From the NCBI RefSeq assembly GCF_003601985.1, contig NZ_QZXA01000003.1, forward strand, positions 558,001 through 622,000: a stretch of DNA of 64,000 nt. Direction: 5' to 3'. Numbering within the stretch: the stretch's first letter is position 1; the number at the start of each line of letters is the position of its first letter. Origin of the DNA: Mesorhizobium jarvisii. Lineage in GTDB: Bacteria; Pseudomonadota; Alphaproteobacteria; Rhizobiales; Rhizobiaceae. Positions 26,021 to 35,315 of the stretch are shown here, piece by piece. The notes below the pieces were generated by a model. That model was given only the letters and a program-made list of their open reading frames with translations, was not told the DNA's origin and did not search any database. The position numbers and the translations under genes were made by a program.

Positions 26021-26451
26021 TGGTTTGCGAAAACCCGAAATATTTCTTGCCAAAGTCCAGGCGTCGTCCTCCGCTGAATTCGATGCGGCTGCTGCGCGAG
26101 AAAATCGCGGAGAATCCGGGTGTTAGCCCCGGTTTCCGAAATGCCATTTCAGCGTGACTTCGCAAAGCGCACGGGCTGCAGAACAGGTCGCCTTGCCGGT
26201 GGCAAAAACGTTCGCCGCGCTCTGGCCCATCGCTGTGCGGCAGGCGCCTGGGTTGGGACTGCCTGGCGGGAGCCGACCTGGGATTACCTTGCTCGCTAAG
26301 TGTGAGGCGGAATGACCGATTTTGCCCGGTTTTGCCCGAAACTGCTGTTTCAATTCCGTTACATTGCCAGAGCTACGCCAATTTTGTGCTGTTACAAAGT
26401 GCGGTTAAGTTCGTTTCATCATCAAAAAGAAACGCAGCGAAGGGGAAGGCA
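26021..26451. other. Intergenic region without recognised gene
   Basis: About 430 bp between the Rieske promoter and the next gene. Short open frames exist on both strands, but none has a ribosome binding site or a believable protein. TTACAAAGTGCGG and nearby AT-rich sequence at about 26390-26430 may hold the promoter of the downstream gene, whose Shine-Dalgarno is at about 26440. Confidence 0.5.
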
Positions 26452-26862
26452 ATGCATGCGAAAATCGAGATCGTCACCAGCGAACACCGCCTCCAGGCTC
26501 CAGAACGCGTTGATCGCCGCCCGAAACTGGCGCTACGCCAATGCGCCAGCGACCACCCCATGGCCATGTTCATGGGGCTGGCTGCTTGCGCCGTCATCGG
26601 CATGGCGCTCACGCCGACGGTCGGGCCGGCCTTCGCCTCGCTGAATCCGCCGGCCAATGTGGTCGACGGGGCGCCGACGACAATCAAGACCGCTCGGCTG
26701 CCGATGCCGACGCTCGACTTCGCCTGCAAGGGGCAGGCATGGGGTGCCGAGAGCGTCGATTGCCTGCGCGCCATCGCCGAACAGTCCGGGACGCACAAGG
26801 CCCGCGCGATCCGCATGATCGCCAATGCCGCGCCGCTGACCAACACGCCAAACATTTTCTGA
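26452..26862 (+). CDS. Membrane-anchored or exported protein with two Cys, unknown function
   Basis: A 136-residue protein. The ATG at 26452 is chosen because AAGGGGAAGG lies 4-13 bases upstream. After about 37 polar residues there is one hydrophobic helix (about 38-62), then a periplasmic domain with two Cys residues in DFACKGQAW and ESVDCLRA that could form a disulfide. I do not recognise a named family. A clear terminator follows. Its place beside a hybrid kinase (convergent) gives no functional hint. Confidence 0.72.
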   Translation: MHAKIEIVTSEHRLQAPERVDRRPKLALRQCASDHPMAMFMGLAACAVIGMALTPTVGPAFASLNPPANVVDGAPTTIKTARLPMPTLDFACKGQAWGAESVDCLRAIAEQSGTHKARAIRMIANAAPLTNTPNIF

Positions 26863-26945
26863 TTTCCGTCGAAGCGTGATCCCGGAACCGTTCCCTTTCG
26901 GGATCCTGCTCTGACCTCCCCGAGCGCTCCTCCAGCGCTCCATTC

Positions 26946-26982
26946 AGCTCCCGCCGCACAGTCGGCCGGGAGCTTCTTTTTT
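26946..26982 (+). terminator. Rho-independent terminator
   Basis: AGCTCCCG (26946-26953) and CGGGAGCT (26967-26974) form the stem, followed by TTCTTTTTT. It ends the transcript of the gene at 26452. The T-run overlaps the last codons of the convergent kinase gene. Confidence 0.82.
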
Positions 26983-29068
26983 AGCCTTTCAACGCGGCCT
27001 GCTCGGCGATGGATGAAAGCACGCTGCGCACGTCCAGCGTGCTGAACGGCTTTTCCAGGATCTGCGGCCGCTGCTGCGCCGGCAAGGCTTCGATTTCCGC
27101 CTTGGCGCCGATCAGATCGCCGGTGACCAGCACGAAACGCCGTGCCAGTTCGGGCCGCTCGGCAAGCAGTTCGCGGTAGATGGCCATGCCAGATGTGCCG
27201 GGCATGCGCAGGTCCGAAAAGACGATGTCGGGCGGCATGTGGCCGCTCAAGGTGGCGGCACCCGATTCCCAGACCGGCGCGATGCGCGACTTGATGCCCA
27301 TCAATTCGAGAATGTCGGACAAGGAGCCCGCGACATCAGGCTCGTCGTCGATGATCAAGGCATGACGCAGGCCGCTTGAGCGTGGCTGGCTCTCGCCGGC
27401 TGCGGCGATGCCCGCCGAAATGGCCGGCAACTGGACAACGAAACGCGCGCCTCGAGGCTGCACTTCCTCGAACCAGACACTGCCATTGTGCCGCTCGATG
27501 ATCGATTTCGAGATCGACAAGCCGATGCCGGTGCCAACACCGACCGGCTTGGTGGTGAAGTAGGATTCGAAGATGCGGTTGCGGATCGCTTCGGGAATGC
27601 CGGGCCCGTTGTCCTCGACCGAGAAGCAGGGATTGTCGCGATCGCTGCGGAAGGTGCGGACCTTGATCAGCCGGTCGCCGGCAATGCCGGCCAGTGCGTG
27701 CTGGCTGTTGATGAGGAAATTGGCCGCCACTTGCGTCACGTGGTCGGCGTCCGCCATGGCCAGCAGCGGACCAGGCGCGAAATCGGTGTCGATGATGATG
27801 CCGCTCGAGCGTGCGCCATAGGCGGTCACCTCGAGAGCGGCGCGGATCACCTGGTTGAGATCGGTCTCGGCCTGGGCCGCGGGATGCAGCCGGACCATCG
27901 ACAGGAAGCTCTTGACGATGCGGCCGCAGCGCTCGGCGGCGGCACGCACCTTCTCGGCACGAACCTTGGTCTGCGGGTCGGAGGCGAATTCGTGCAACAG
28001 CGTCGATTGCGCGACCACCACCGCCAGTGGATTGTTGAGCTCGTGCGAAACACCGGCAAGCAGCGAGCCCATCGCCGCCATCTTCTCGTTCTGGTGCAGC
28101 TTCTCGCGCTGCCGGTTGATCTCTTCCTCGGCACGCAGCCTGTCGCGCAGGTCGCGGATCGAGCCGAAGATCAGGCGGCGGTCGGCGACGCGCATCTCGG
28201 TCGCCGTCAGCTCGATAGGAAACACCTCGCCGGCGGCATTCTGCGTCACGGTCTCGAGCCGCTGGCCGACCATCGGCGCGCCGCGGCCCGACATGTAGTC
28301 GGCACCCGAGGAATAGCCCTTGCGGTAGTATTCCGGCACGACGGTGTCGAGCAGGTCCTTGCCGAGGATGTCGCTGCGCTGGAAGCCGAACATCTTTTCG
28401 GCGGCAGGATTGAATTCGATGATCGAGCCCGCCTCGTCGATGACGATGATGGCGTCGAGCGAAGCCTGCAGCATGGTGCGGCGGATCACTTCGCTGGCAT
28501 GGGCGTCGGAGGGCGAGTGCTCGATGGCGTCGCCGATGGCGAGCGCGATGATGTGCAGCGTCGCCTCCTCCTCGTCGGTCCACTCGCGCTCGTCGACGCA
28601 GTCATTGACGGCGAGCGTGCCCCACAGATGGCCATGGGCGAAGACCGACACCGACAGGAACGACTTGATGTTCTGCTTTTCGAAATCGGTTCTCAGGAAC
28701 CCTTCGAGATTGCGCGTGTGCCCGGCAAAGATCTTGCCCTGCCGTTCGTCCTCGGCGACGCGCTCCAGCAGGGGGTCCGAATTGACGATCGACTGCATGA
28801 TCACGGTCGGCGAGGCCAGTTCTCCGCCAAAGTCGGGGTCGATCCAGTAGGCGGCAACCGACTGGGCAAAACCCTGGCCCGGCAGTTCGCGCAAGCGGAA
28901 CAGGATGCCGCGCTGGCATTCGATGGCCCGGCAAAGGGTTTCCAGTATGCCGTCCATCTCGCGCTGCCAGTCGCCGGCCTCGCGCAGCCGGCGAACGACG
29001 CGCACGGCCGCCATCGCAGCGCCCTGCCTGAAACCCTGCATATCCCTGCTTGTTGCTTCGCCCGTCAT
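26981..29068 (-). CDS. Hybrid sensor histidine kinase: GAF, PAS, HisKA, HATPase, receiver
   Basis: A 695-residue cytoplasmic hybrid kinase (ATG at 29068; a TTG upstream is less likely). Domains in order: GAF at about 40-185, PAS at about 190-310, HisKA with GVSHELNNPL (His at about 342), HATPase to about 560, and a C-terminal receiver with IIDDEPD and VFSDLRMPG, whose Asp is the phosphoacceptor. It has no membrane segments, so it senses an internal or diffusible signal. The OmpR-type regulator at 29161 is next upstream on the same strand and a likely output. The final receiver could also pass phosphate to a phosphotransfer protein. Confidence 0.9.
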   Translation of the reverse strand: MTGEATSRDMQGFRQGAAMAAVRVVRRLREAGDWQREMDGILETLCRAIECQRGILFRLRELPGQGFAQSVAAYWIDPDFGGELASPTVIMQSIVNSDPLLERVAEDERQGKIFAGHTRNLEGFLRTDFEKQNIKSFLSVSVFAHGHLWGTLAVNDCVDEREWTDEEEATLHIIALAIGDAIEHSPSDAHASEVIRRTMLQASLDAIIVIDEAGSIIEFNPAAEKMFGFQRSDILGKDLLDTVVPEYYRKGYSSGADYMSGRGAPMVGQRLETVTQNAAGEVFPIELTATEMRVADRRLIFGSIRDLRDRLRAEEEINRQREKLHQNEKMAAMGSLLAGVSHELNNPLAVVVAQSTLLHEFASDPQTKVRAEKVRAAAERCGRIVKSFLSMVRLHPAAQAETDLNQVIRAALEVTAYGARSSGIIIDTDFAPGPLLAMADADHVTQVAANFLINSQHALAGIAGDRLIKVRTFRSDRDNPCFSVEDNGPGIPEAIRNRIFESYFTTKPVGVGTGIGLSISKSIIERHNGSVWFEEVQPRGARFVVQLPAISAGIAAAGESQPRSSGLRHALIIDDEPDVAGSLSDILELMGIKSRIAPVWESGAATLSGHMPPDIVFSDLRMPGTSGMAIYRELLAERPELARRFVLVTGDLIGAKAEIEALPAQQRPQILEKPFSTLDVRSVLSSIAEQAALKG

Positions 29069-29160
29069 TTTCAGCCGTTGTTCTAAAGTATGCCAATCCG
29101 ATCGGCCCAATTCGATCGGCGAGCAACGGCTGTGAACCTGAGACCCTGTGGGCCTGGCGC

Positions 29161-29946
29161 TCAGTTGCTGTCGCCGGTCGGCAGCGAGAAGATATAGCCT
29201 TCGCCGCGCACCGTGCGCAGAAATTTCGGGTTGGCCGGATCCGCCTCGATCTTCTTGCGCAGGCGCATGATGCGAATGTCGACGGCGCGCGATGATTCCG
29301 GATCCTCGGTGAAGCCGATTGCCTCCGAGATCGCGGCGCGGGTCAGCAGCCGGTTGGCGCGGGTCAGGAAAACCTCCAGCACATCGAATTCGCTCTTGGC
29401 CATGTCGATCACTGTGCCATTGGCGCCGGTGACCAGCCTGCCGTCAAGATCGGCCTGGAACGGGCCGAAGGCGACGGAACGGCGGTCCGTCCTGGTCTTC
29501 CTGTCGAGCAGTTCCGTCGGCTGCGGAACGCGGCGCAGCACGCTGCGCACCCTCGCCAGCACTTCGCGCAGTTCGTATGGCTTGACGATATAGTCGTCGG
29601 CGCCGAGCTCCAGCCCGACGATGCGGTCGAGCGCCGTGCCGGCGGCGGTGGCGTAGATGATGCCGATCGGCATTCTCGAGCGCAGCCAGCGGCCGAGCGA
29701 CAGCCCATCCTCGCCGGGCATGGCGATGTCGAGAATGGCCAGATGAAAGGCTTGGGTCTCGATCAGGCTGCGCGCGGCGGCTGCGGTTTCAGCGGTCGCC
29801 ACATCATAGCCGGCGGCGCCGAGATACTCGGCAACCGCGTCCCTCAGGTCGGGCTCGTCCTCGACGATCACTATTCTTGCCCGCACGATGCTCTCGCTCC
29901 CACTTTCAGTGGAAAGTAGATTGGGTATAAACATCATGTCCAGCAC
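29161..29946 (-). CDS. OmpR/PhoB-type response regulator
   Basis: A 261-residue two-domain regulator. The receiver has VIVEDEPD (acidic pocket), LAILDIAMPG (Asp at about 73) and YIVKPYE (Lys), all canonical. The C-terminal winged helix ends in the usual RTVRGEGYIF hairpin. About 20 residues before the receiver look like a leader; an in-frame GTG just before RARIVIVEDE could be the real start. It lies 92 bp upstream of the hybrid kinase on the same strand and is divergent from a related protein with a degenerate receiver at 29971. Confidence 0.9.
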   Translation of the reverse strand: MLDMMFIPNLLSTESGSESIVRARIVIVEDEPDLRDAVAEYLGAAGYDVATAETAAAARSLIETQAFHLAILDIAMPGEDGLSLGRWLRSRMPIGIIYATAAGTALDRIVGLELGADDYIVKPYELREVLARVRSVLRRVPQPTELLDRKTRTDRRSVAFGPFQADLDGRLVTGANGTVIDMAKSEFDVLEVFLTRANRLLTRAAISEAIGFTEDPESSRAVDIRIMRLRKKIEADPANPKFLRTVRGEGYIFSLPTGDSN

Positions 29947-29970
29947 TCATATCCGGTTGCAAGGGAACGG

Positions 29971-30681
29971 TTGAAAAACATGGCTGCACGAGCGGTTATT
30001 GCGCTTGTTTCCGTCGCCGACGTGGTCGCGACCGAACTTGCCGACCATCTCGACCGGCGTGGCCATGATGTGCGGCAGGCGCGACAGCCCTGGGAGGCGG
30101 AATCGCTGCTGGCGGGCGGAGGCATCGATGTCGTTGTCGTCGGTGACAGTCTCAGCCAGGCGGAAGGGCGGGATCTGCTCAGGCGTTATGGCGGCCAAGG
30201 CGAGGGCGGCCGGGACGGACCCGATTTCATCCTTATCTGCCGGCCGTCCGATCTCGTCGACAAGGTGCTGGCGCTCGAACTGGGTGCGGCCGACGTCGTC
30301 GAAAGCCCGCTTAATGTCAGGGAGCTTGCAGCCAGGGTCGGCGGCCTGCTGTCGCGTCGTGGCAGGGGCACGCAGGAACTGATCGTGCTGGAGAACGCGA
30401 CCGTCGATCTGAGATCGGCCATCGTCATGCACCGGTCCGGTACGGAGGAACAGCTTTCGCCCGGCCAGGTGGCGCTGCTCAGGCTGTTCCTGGCGAGCCC
30501 CCGCAAGGTGCTGACGCGTGACGACATCATCGCCGCGGCACCGGCCGAGAATGCCGACGCCTTCGATCGTTCGATCGATTCGCGCATCGTGCGGCTGCGC
30601 CGCAAGCTCGACACAGAGACCATCACCACCATACGTGGCGCGGGCTACCGGTTCGATCCGCCGCAGCAATTCACCGACTGA
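29971..30681 (+). CDS. OmpR-like winged-helix regulator with a degenerate (pseudo-)receiver
   Basis: A 236-residue protein. The C-terminal winged helix is intact (TIRGAGYRFDPP hairpin). The N-terminal receiver fold is recognisable but lacks the standard residues: the acidic pair is replaced (VIALVSVAD), the acceptor strand reads VVVVGDSLS with Gly at the usual Asp position and an Asp one place later, and the conserved Lys is lost (ADVVESPL against DYIVKP). It may therefore work without phosphorylation. The start is a TTG at 29971 with AAGGGA just upstream, or the ATG at 29980. It is divergent from a canonical OmpR regulator with only a 24-bp gap. Confidence 0.8.
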   Translation: MKNMAARAVIALVSVADVVATELADHLDRRGHDVRQARQPWEAESLLAGGGIDVVVVGDSLSQAEGRDLLRRYGGQGEGGRDGPDFILICRPSDLVDKVLALELGAADVVESPLNVRELAARVGGLLSRRGRGTQELIVLENATVDLRSAIVMHRSGTEEQLSPGQVALLRLFLASPRKVLTRDDIIAAAPAENADAFDRSIDSRIVRLRRKLDTETITTIRGAGYRFDPPQQFTD

Positions 30682-30748
30682 GGGCAGCGTACGCGGGCTA
30701 TCTTTCTGGCTGAGCATCGGATTTTCCTCCTGCCGATGCTCCCGCGGT

Positions 30749-30916
30749 TCAGCGCACCACCAGCAGCGACGGACCCGATGGCATGTCGCTGCTCACGACG
30801 AGTCCGTTTGCGTGGGCCCGCTCCTTGAGGAGCACGGTGGCCAGGGCGGCAAAGCCAAGCAGGCCCTGCGCATAGAGCAGTGCGGAAAGCACAGAGGCGG
30901 CGAATTTCGTCTTCAT
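30749..30916 (-). CDS. Small exported or single-pass membrane protein, 55 aa
   Basis: The ATG at 30916 has GGGGAG eight bases upstream. The product begins MKTKFAASVL and continues into one hydrophobic segment (about 8-30), then a short polar tail ending LLVVR. It could be a secreted micropeptide or a single-helix membrane protein. The family is unknown. The good start site makes it more convincing than most ORFs of this size. Confidence 0.5.
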   Translation of the reverse strand: MKTKFAASVLSALLYAQGLLGFAALATVLLKERAHANGLVVSSDMPSGPSLLVVR

Positions 30917-30972
30917 CGTTCCAACTCCCCAGAAATGCCAATTCTTCAAAAATGAGTATGTCGCGGGTCGCT

Positions 30973-31305
30973 TCAGGAAACTCCCGAAGTGCCCGCGCCG
31001 CTCACGGAGCCCCCCGCTGCGGCGCGGGCCTTCGGTCCTCGCGGCAGCAAGTTGCCGGAGGGGCCGCGCAATGCCAGCAACCGAAGGCCAACCCGCCAGA
31101 GGGCCTTGAGTCGGGTGATGCGCAGGCTGGAAACAATCCAGACCGAGGCGGAAAACAGGGCGACGTGCAGGGTAGAAATCTCGCTCGAACTCATCGCCGC
31201 CAGCCTTGCCTCGGAGCCGCCGGCAACCGTGCCGACACCGCCTATGACTGCTGCTGCGATGCTGATCCTGAAGAGCCAGGATCGCGTGTTCGTTTTCGTT
31301 CCCAT
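30973..31305 (-). CDS. Possible membrane protein, unknown
   Basis: 110 codons with a basic N-terminus and two weak hydrophobic segments (about 10-28 and 45-60), then a low-complexity tail rich in Gly, Ala and Ser. It lacks a clear Shine-Dalgarno, and open frames of similar length exist on the other strand. It lies just upstream of the small gene at 30749 on the same strand and might be co-transcribed with it. Coding status is uncertain. Confidence 0.35.
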   Translation of the reverse strand: MGTKTNTRSWLFRISIAAAVIGGVGTVAGGSEARLAAMSSSEISTLHVALFSASVWIVSSLRITRLKALWRVGLRLLALRGPSGNLLPRGPKARAAAGGSVSGAGTSGVS

Positions 31306-31646
31306 GGTCGTTGCCGTCTGCTTTCGTTACGTCAACCTTGCGGTCAGCCCGTATCCGGATCATGCCGCCCGAAGCCGCGCTTTGTTGCCGATTGGTTTCG
31401 AGATTGCCCATCGATCTTTCATATAGAGGCAATTCGAACTTTCGTTTTGCGGGGAATACCTATGTGCTGCACATCGCCGCCGTCGTCGGGATGCGATCGT
31501 CGTCGCTATGGCCGCTTGGCCTGTTAACCAGAGGAAACAGATTCGAAACACAAACGAGCATTTCGCGAAATCTCGCCGAAACATGCCGCAACGATAACCC
31601 GCTCATCGAATTGGAGCCGGCCTGACCGGCAGAGAGAGGGGACATC
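31306..31646. other. Intergenic region upstream of the L,D-transpeptidase
   Basis: About 340 bp with no convincing gene. AGAGAGAGGGG at 31630-31640 is the Shine-Dalgarno region of the downstream gene. I see no clear operator or hairpin. Confidence 0.5.
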
Positions 31647-32102
31647 ATGCACACCACCATTTCCGCCAAGCTCATCAACATCACCGCCGCCGCGCTCACG
31701 GGTGCAGCACTTCTGTTCGGCGCCAACGCAGCCCATGCCGCCAACAAGATCGTAGCGCGGGTCTCGCTTTCGCAGCAGATCATGGAGGTCTCGGTCGATG
31801 GCCGGCCGACTTTCGCCTGGAAGGTTTCCACCGGTGACCGGACGCATGTGACGCCGACCGGCTCGTTCAAGCCGACGCGCATGCATGAGATGTGGTACTC
31901 GAAGAAGTACGACAACGCGCCTATGCCGCATTCGGTGTTCTTCAGCGGCGGCTACGCGGTGCATGCCACCTATGCCATCAAGCGCCTCGGCCAGCCGGCC
32001 TCGCATGGCTGCGTGCGGCTGCACCCGGACAATGCGGCCGATTTCTATCAGCTGGTCGAGACCTTCGGGCCGGCCAACACCAGCATCGTCATCGTCAAGT
32101 AG
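31647..32102 (+). CDS. L,D-transpeptidase (YkuD domain), exported
   Basis: A 151-residue protein with a signal peptide ending NAAHA-A (about residue 31). The YkuD catalytic motif HATYAIKRLGQPASHGCVRL spans about 108-127, with the nucleophilic Cys in SHGCVRL. It is short, with the catalytic domain only and no LysM or other wall-binding module. Such enzymes make 3-3 peptidoglycan cross-links or attach proteins to the wall; Rhizobiales rely heavily on them. It is monocistronic with a strong terminator. Confidence 0.9.
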   Translation: MHTTISAKLINITAAALTGAALLFGANAAHAANKIVARVSLSQQIMEVSVDGRPTFAWKVSTGDRTHVTPTGSFKPTRMHEMWYSKKYDNAPMPHSVFFSGGYAVHATYAIKRLGQPASHGCVRLHPDNAADFYQLVETFGPANTSIVIVK

Positions 32103-32181
32103 CAGGCTGTGGGCAGGCCGGCGGACTGCCGCGCCTGTTCAGGACTCCTGCCCGACCATTCCGGCGGTATTGAGCGCAGCC

Positions 32182-32216
32182 AAAAAAAGAGGCCGGATTT
32201 TTCCGGCCTCTTTTTT
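32182..32216. terminator. Strong bidirectional rho-independent terminator
   Basis: GAGGCCGGA (32189-32197), a TTTT loop and TCCGGCCTC (32202-32210) form a perfect stem. An A7 run precedes it and a T6 run follows, so it can end transcription both for the transpeptidase gene (+) and for the RND operon (-). Confidence 0.92.
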
Positions 32217-32231
32217 GTTCTTCGGCTTCTA

Positions 32232-35200
32232 TCAGTCCGGCAATGCTGGCATCAGCCTCGGATCCGGCTTTTCAGCAAGATGCGGCAGGTCCTTGCTGGC
32301 GATGAAGGTGTAGAACATCGGCACGACGAAGAGCGTGAACATGGTGCCGACCAGGATGCCGGTGAAGATGACCAGGCCCATCGAATAGCGGGCAGCAGCA
32401 CCGGCGCCGCTCGACGTGATCAGCGGTACGACGCCTAGCGCCATAGCCGCCGTCGTCATCAGGATCGGCCGCAGGCGCACTTTGGCCGAGGCGATGATGG
32501 CGTCGCGCCGCCGCAGGCCATGCGCCTCGCGCTGCTGGTTGGCGAATTCGACCAGCAGGATGCCGTGCTTGGTGATCAGGCCGATCAGCGTAATCAGACC
32601 CACCTGCGTGTAGATGTTGAGCGTGCCGAGACCGAGATTGAGCGGCACGATCGCGCCGAAGATCGACAGCGGCACCGCCATCATGATGATGAGCGGATCG
32701 CGGAAGCTTTCAAACTGCGCCGCCAGCACCAGGTAGATGACGATGACGGCTGCTGCGAAAGCGATCAGGATGGTGTTGCCCTGTTCCTTCTCCTGCCGGG
32801 ACTGGCCGGAATAGTCGATGAAGAAGGTGTCGGGCAGGCTCTCCCTGGCAATGTCCTCGAGGACCTTCAAACCGTCGCCCGTGGTGACGCCGGGCAGGGG
32901 CAGCGCCGAGATAGTCGACGAATTCAGCTGGTTGAACTGTTCGATCGCCGCCGGCGAGGCATTGTTGGAGATATTCACCACCGCCGACAGCGGCACCATC
33001 TCGCCCGTTGCGCTGCGCACGAAATATTCGCCGAGCTTTTCGGGGTTGTCGCGGAATTGCTGCGGCACCTGGGGGATGATGTCATAGCTGTTGGAGTCGC
33101 GGTCGAACTGCGCCACTTCGGCACCGCCGACCAGCAGCGTCAGCGTCCGGCCGATATCGGCGATCGGCAGGTTCAGCGCGGCGGCTCGGTCGCGGTCGAT
33201 GGTGACCGTCACCTGCGGCGAATCGTAAGACATCGAGTTCTGCACGACGATGAAACGGCCGGAGGCCTGTGCCTTGTTCTTGATCTGCTCAGCGGCCTTG
33301 TACACTTCCGCGGAATCGCCGGTCGAGCGCACGACCAGGGCGATCGGCAGGCCGCCACCGGAGCCCGGCAGCGTCGGCGGTGCGAAGACGAAGGCCTGCA
33401 CGCCCGCCACCTTCGCGATACGAGCCGTGATGTCGGCCTGCAGTTCCTTCGAATTGCGCTTGCGCTCCGCCCAATCCTTGAAGGCAAAGCCGACAAAGGC
33501 GCTGTTTGTCGTGCCACCGAAGGCGACCGCCGAGAACTGCGCCCGCGTTTCGGGAATATCCCTCACCAGTCCGAGCATCTGGTTCACATAGGTTTCGGTG
33601 TAATCCGATGTCGCATAGGTCGGCGCGGTCACGAGCGAGAGCAGGAAGCCCTGATCCTCTTCGGGCGCCAGCTCGCTCGAGGTCTTGGTGAACATGAAGC
33701 CGGTCACGCCGACGAGCGCGAGCACGATGATCAACGTCAAAGGACGATAGTTCAGCGAACCGGTGACGGCACGCTCATAGACGTGCTCGACCCGCGCGAA
33801 AATGCCGTCGACAATGCGCTGGAAACGGCCCGGCGTGCCGGCCTTCAAGAGACGCGCCGACATCATCGGGGTGATGGTGACGGCGATGACGCCCGACAGC
33901 ACCACCGAGCCGGCGAGCGTCACCGCGAACTCGCGGAACAGCGCGCCGGTCAGGCCGCCGGTGAAGGCCAGCGGCGCGAACACGGCGGCCAGCGTCATGG
34001 TCATGGCGACGATGGCCGAGGCGATCTCGCGCATGCCGCTGAACGCCGCCTGCATCGGCGTCATGTGGTCTTCTTCCATGTGGCGGTGGATGTTCTCCAC
34101 CACCACGATGGCATCGTCGACGACAAGACCGATCGCCAGCACCATGGCCAGCAGCGACAGAAGGTTGATCGAATAGCCGACCGCAAACAACAGGAAGCAG
34201 ACGCCGATCAGCGACAACGGAATGGTGATGATCGGCATCATCACCGAACGGAACGAGCCGAGGAACAGAAGGATGACCACGACGACGATGGCAACAGCCT
34301 CGCCGATGGTCTTGAACACCTCCTCGATCGAGGCGCTGATCTGCCCGGTCGCGTCGTAGACGACCTCGATCGTCATGCCTTTCGGCAGCGTTTCCTGGAT
34401 CTGCGGCACAAGCTTGGTGAGCGCTGCCGCGGTGGTCAGCGGGTTGGCTGCAGGGGTTGGGAAGATGGCGAGGAAGGTGCCGGGCTTGCCGTTGAACGAG
34501 ACCCTGGTGTCGGTATTTTCAGCGCCGAGTTCGACGCGGGCCACGTCGCGCAGCCGCACCACATTGCCGTCGGTCGAGCGCAGGGGCAGTTCGGCGAAGG
34601 CTTCCGGCGTCTGCAGCGTCGAGCGCACGGTGATCGACGAAACGACATATTCGTTCTGGGTGTTGCCGGGCGCCGACAGGAAGTTGGAATTGTTGATCGC
34701 CGTCAGCACTTCCGCCGCCGTTACACCGCGTGCGGCAAGCCGGACAGGGTCGATCCAGACGCGCATCGAATATTGCTGGGCGCCGAAGATCTGGACGTCG
34801 GCGACACCTTCGACCGTCGACATGCGGGGCCGGATGACGCGCTCGATATACTCCGTCAGCTGCTCCTTCGTCATGTTCGGATTCTGCATCGAGATGTACA
34901 TCATCGCGAACTGCTGGCCGGTGCCCTTGACGATGACAGGGTCCTTGGAAGCGTCCGGCAAGGTGCCGCGCACGCCCTGGACCTTGGACAGCACTTCGGT
35001 CAGCGCCACGTCGGGGTTGGAGCCGAGCTTCATCTGCACCGTCACGGTGCTGGAGGACGGACGGCTGGACGAAGTGACGTAGTCGATGTTCTCGGTCGAG
35101 GCGACGGCGCGCGCGATCGGGGCGGAAATGAAGCCCTGGATCAGGTCGGCGCTGGCGCCCGGATAGGCCGTCGTAATCGTGATCGCGGTTTCGTCCACCT

Positions 35201-35315
35201 TCGGATACTGGCGGATCGACAGGTTGAAGATGCCCTGGAAACCCAGGAGCAGGATCATGCAGGCAAGGACCGTCGACAGGACGGGCCGGCGAATGAAGAG
35301 ATCGGAAAAGCTCAT
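32232..35315 (-). CDS. RND multidrug efflux pump, inner-membrane permease (AcrB/HAE1 type)
   Basis: A 1027-residue pump of normal family length with 12 helices in two halves and two large periplasmic loops. The N-terminal FIRRPVLSTVLA start and TM4 GLVVDDAIVVVEN, with the paired Asp residues used for proton flow, are diagnostic of the hydrophobe/amphiphile efflux family. It is translated after the membrane-fusion protein with an ATGA overlap. No outer-membrane channel gene is in the window, so a TolC from elsewhere is needed. Regulation is likely by the TetR at 36825 through the operator at 36774. Confidence 0.95.
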   Translation of the reverse strand: MSFSDLFIRRPVLSTVLACMILLLGFQGIFNLSIRQYPKVDETAITITTAYPGASADLIQGFISAPIARAVASTENIDYVTSSSRPSSSTVTVQMKLGSNPDVALTEVLSKVQGVRGTLPDASKDPVIVKGTGQQFAMMYISMQNPNMTKEQLTEYIERVIRPRMSTVEGVADVQIFGAQQYSMRVWIDPVRLAARGVTAAEVLTAINNSNFLSAPGNTQNEYVVSSITVRSTLQTPEAFAELPLRSTDGNVVRLRDVARVELGAENTDTRVSFNGKPGTFLAIFPTPAANPLTTAAALTKLVPQIQETLPKGMTIEVVYDATGQISASIEEVFKTIGEAVAIVVVVILLFLGSFRSVMMPIITIPLSLIGVCFLLFAVGYSINLLSLLAMVLAIGLVVDDAIVVVENIHRHMEEDHMTPMQAAFSGMREIASAIVAMTMTLAAVFAPLAFTGGLTGALFREFAVTLAGSVVLSGVIAVTITPMMSARLLKAGTPGRFQRIVDGIFARVEHVYERAVTGSLNYRPLTLIIVLALVGVTGFMFTKTSSELAPEEDQGFLLSLVTAPTYATSDYTETYVNQMLGLVRDIPETRAQFSAVAFGGTTNSAFVGFAFKDWAERKRNSKELQADITARIAKVAGVQAFVFAPPTLPGSGGGLPIALVVRSTGDSAEVYKAAEQIKNKAQASGRFIVVQNSMSYDSPQVTVTIDRDRAAALNLPIADIGRTLTLLVGGAEVAQFDRDSNSYDIIPQVPQQFRDNPEKLGEYFVRSATGEMVPLSAVVNISNNASPAAIEQFNQLNSSTISALPLPGVTTGDGLKVLEDIARESLPDTFFIDYSGQSRQEKEQGNTILIAFAAAVIVIYLVLAAQFESFRDPLIIMMAVPLSIFGAIVPLNLGLGTLNIYTQVGLITLIGLITKHGILLVEFANQQREAHGLRRRDAIIASAKVRLRPILMTTAAMALGVVPLITSSGAGAAARYSMGLVIFTGILVGTMFTLFVVPMFYTFIASKDLPHLAEKPDPRLMPALPD

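Noticed and set aside
26123..26353. A 76-codon open frame on the minus strand upstream of the two-Cys protein gene
   Set aside because: No ribosome binding site, low-complexity composition and no domain; it lies in a promoter region.
31311..31625. A 104-codon open frame upstream of the L,D-transpeptidase
   Set aside because: Start lies inside another frame, no ribosome binding site and odd composition.
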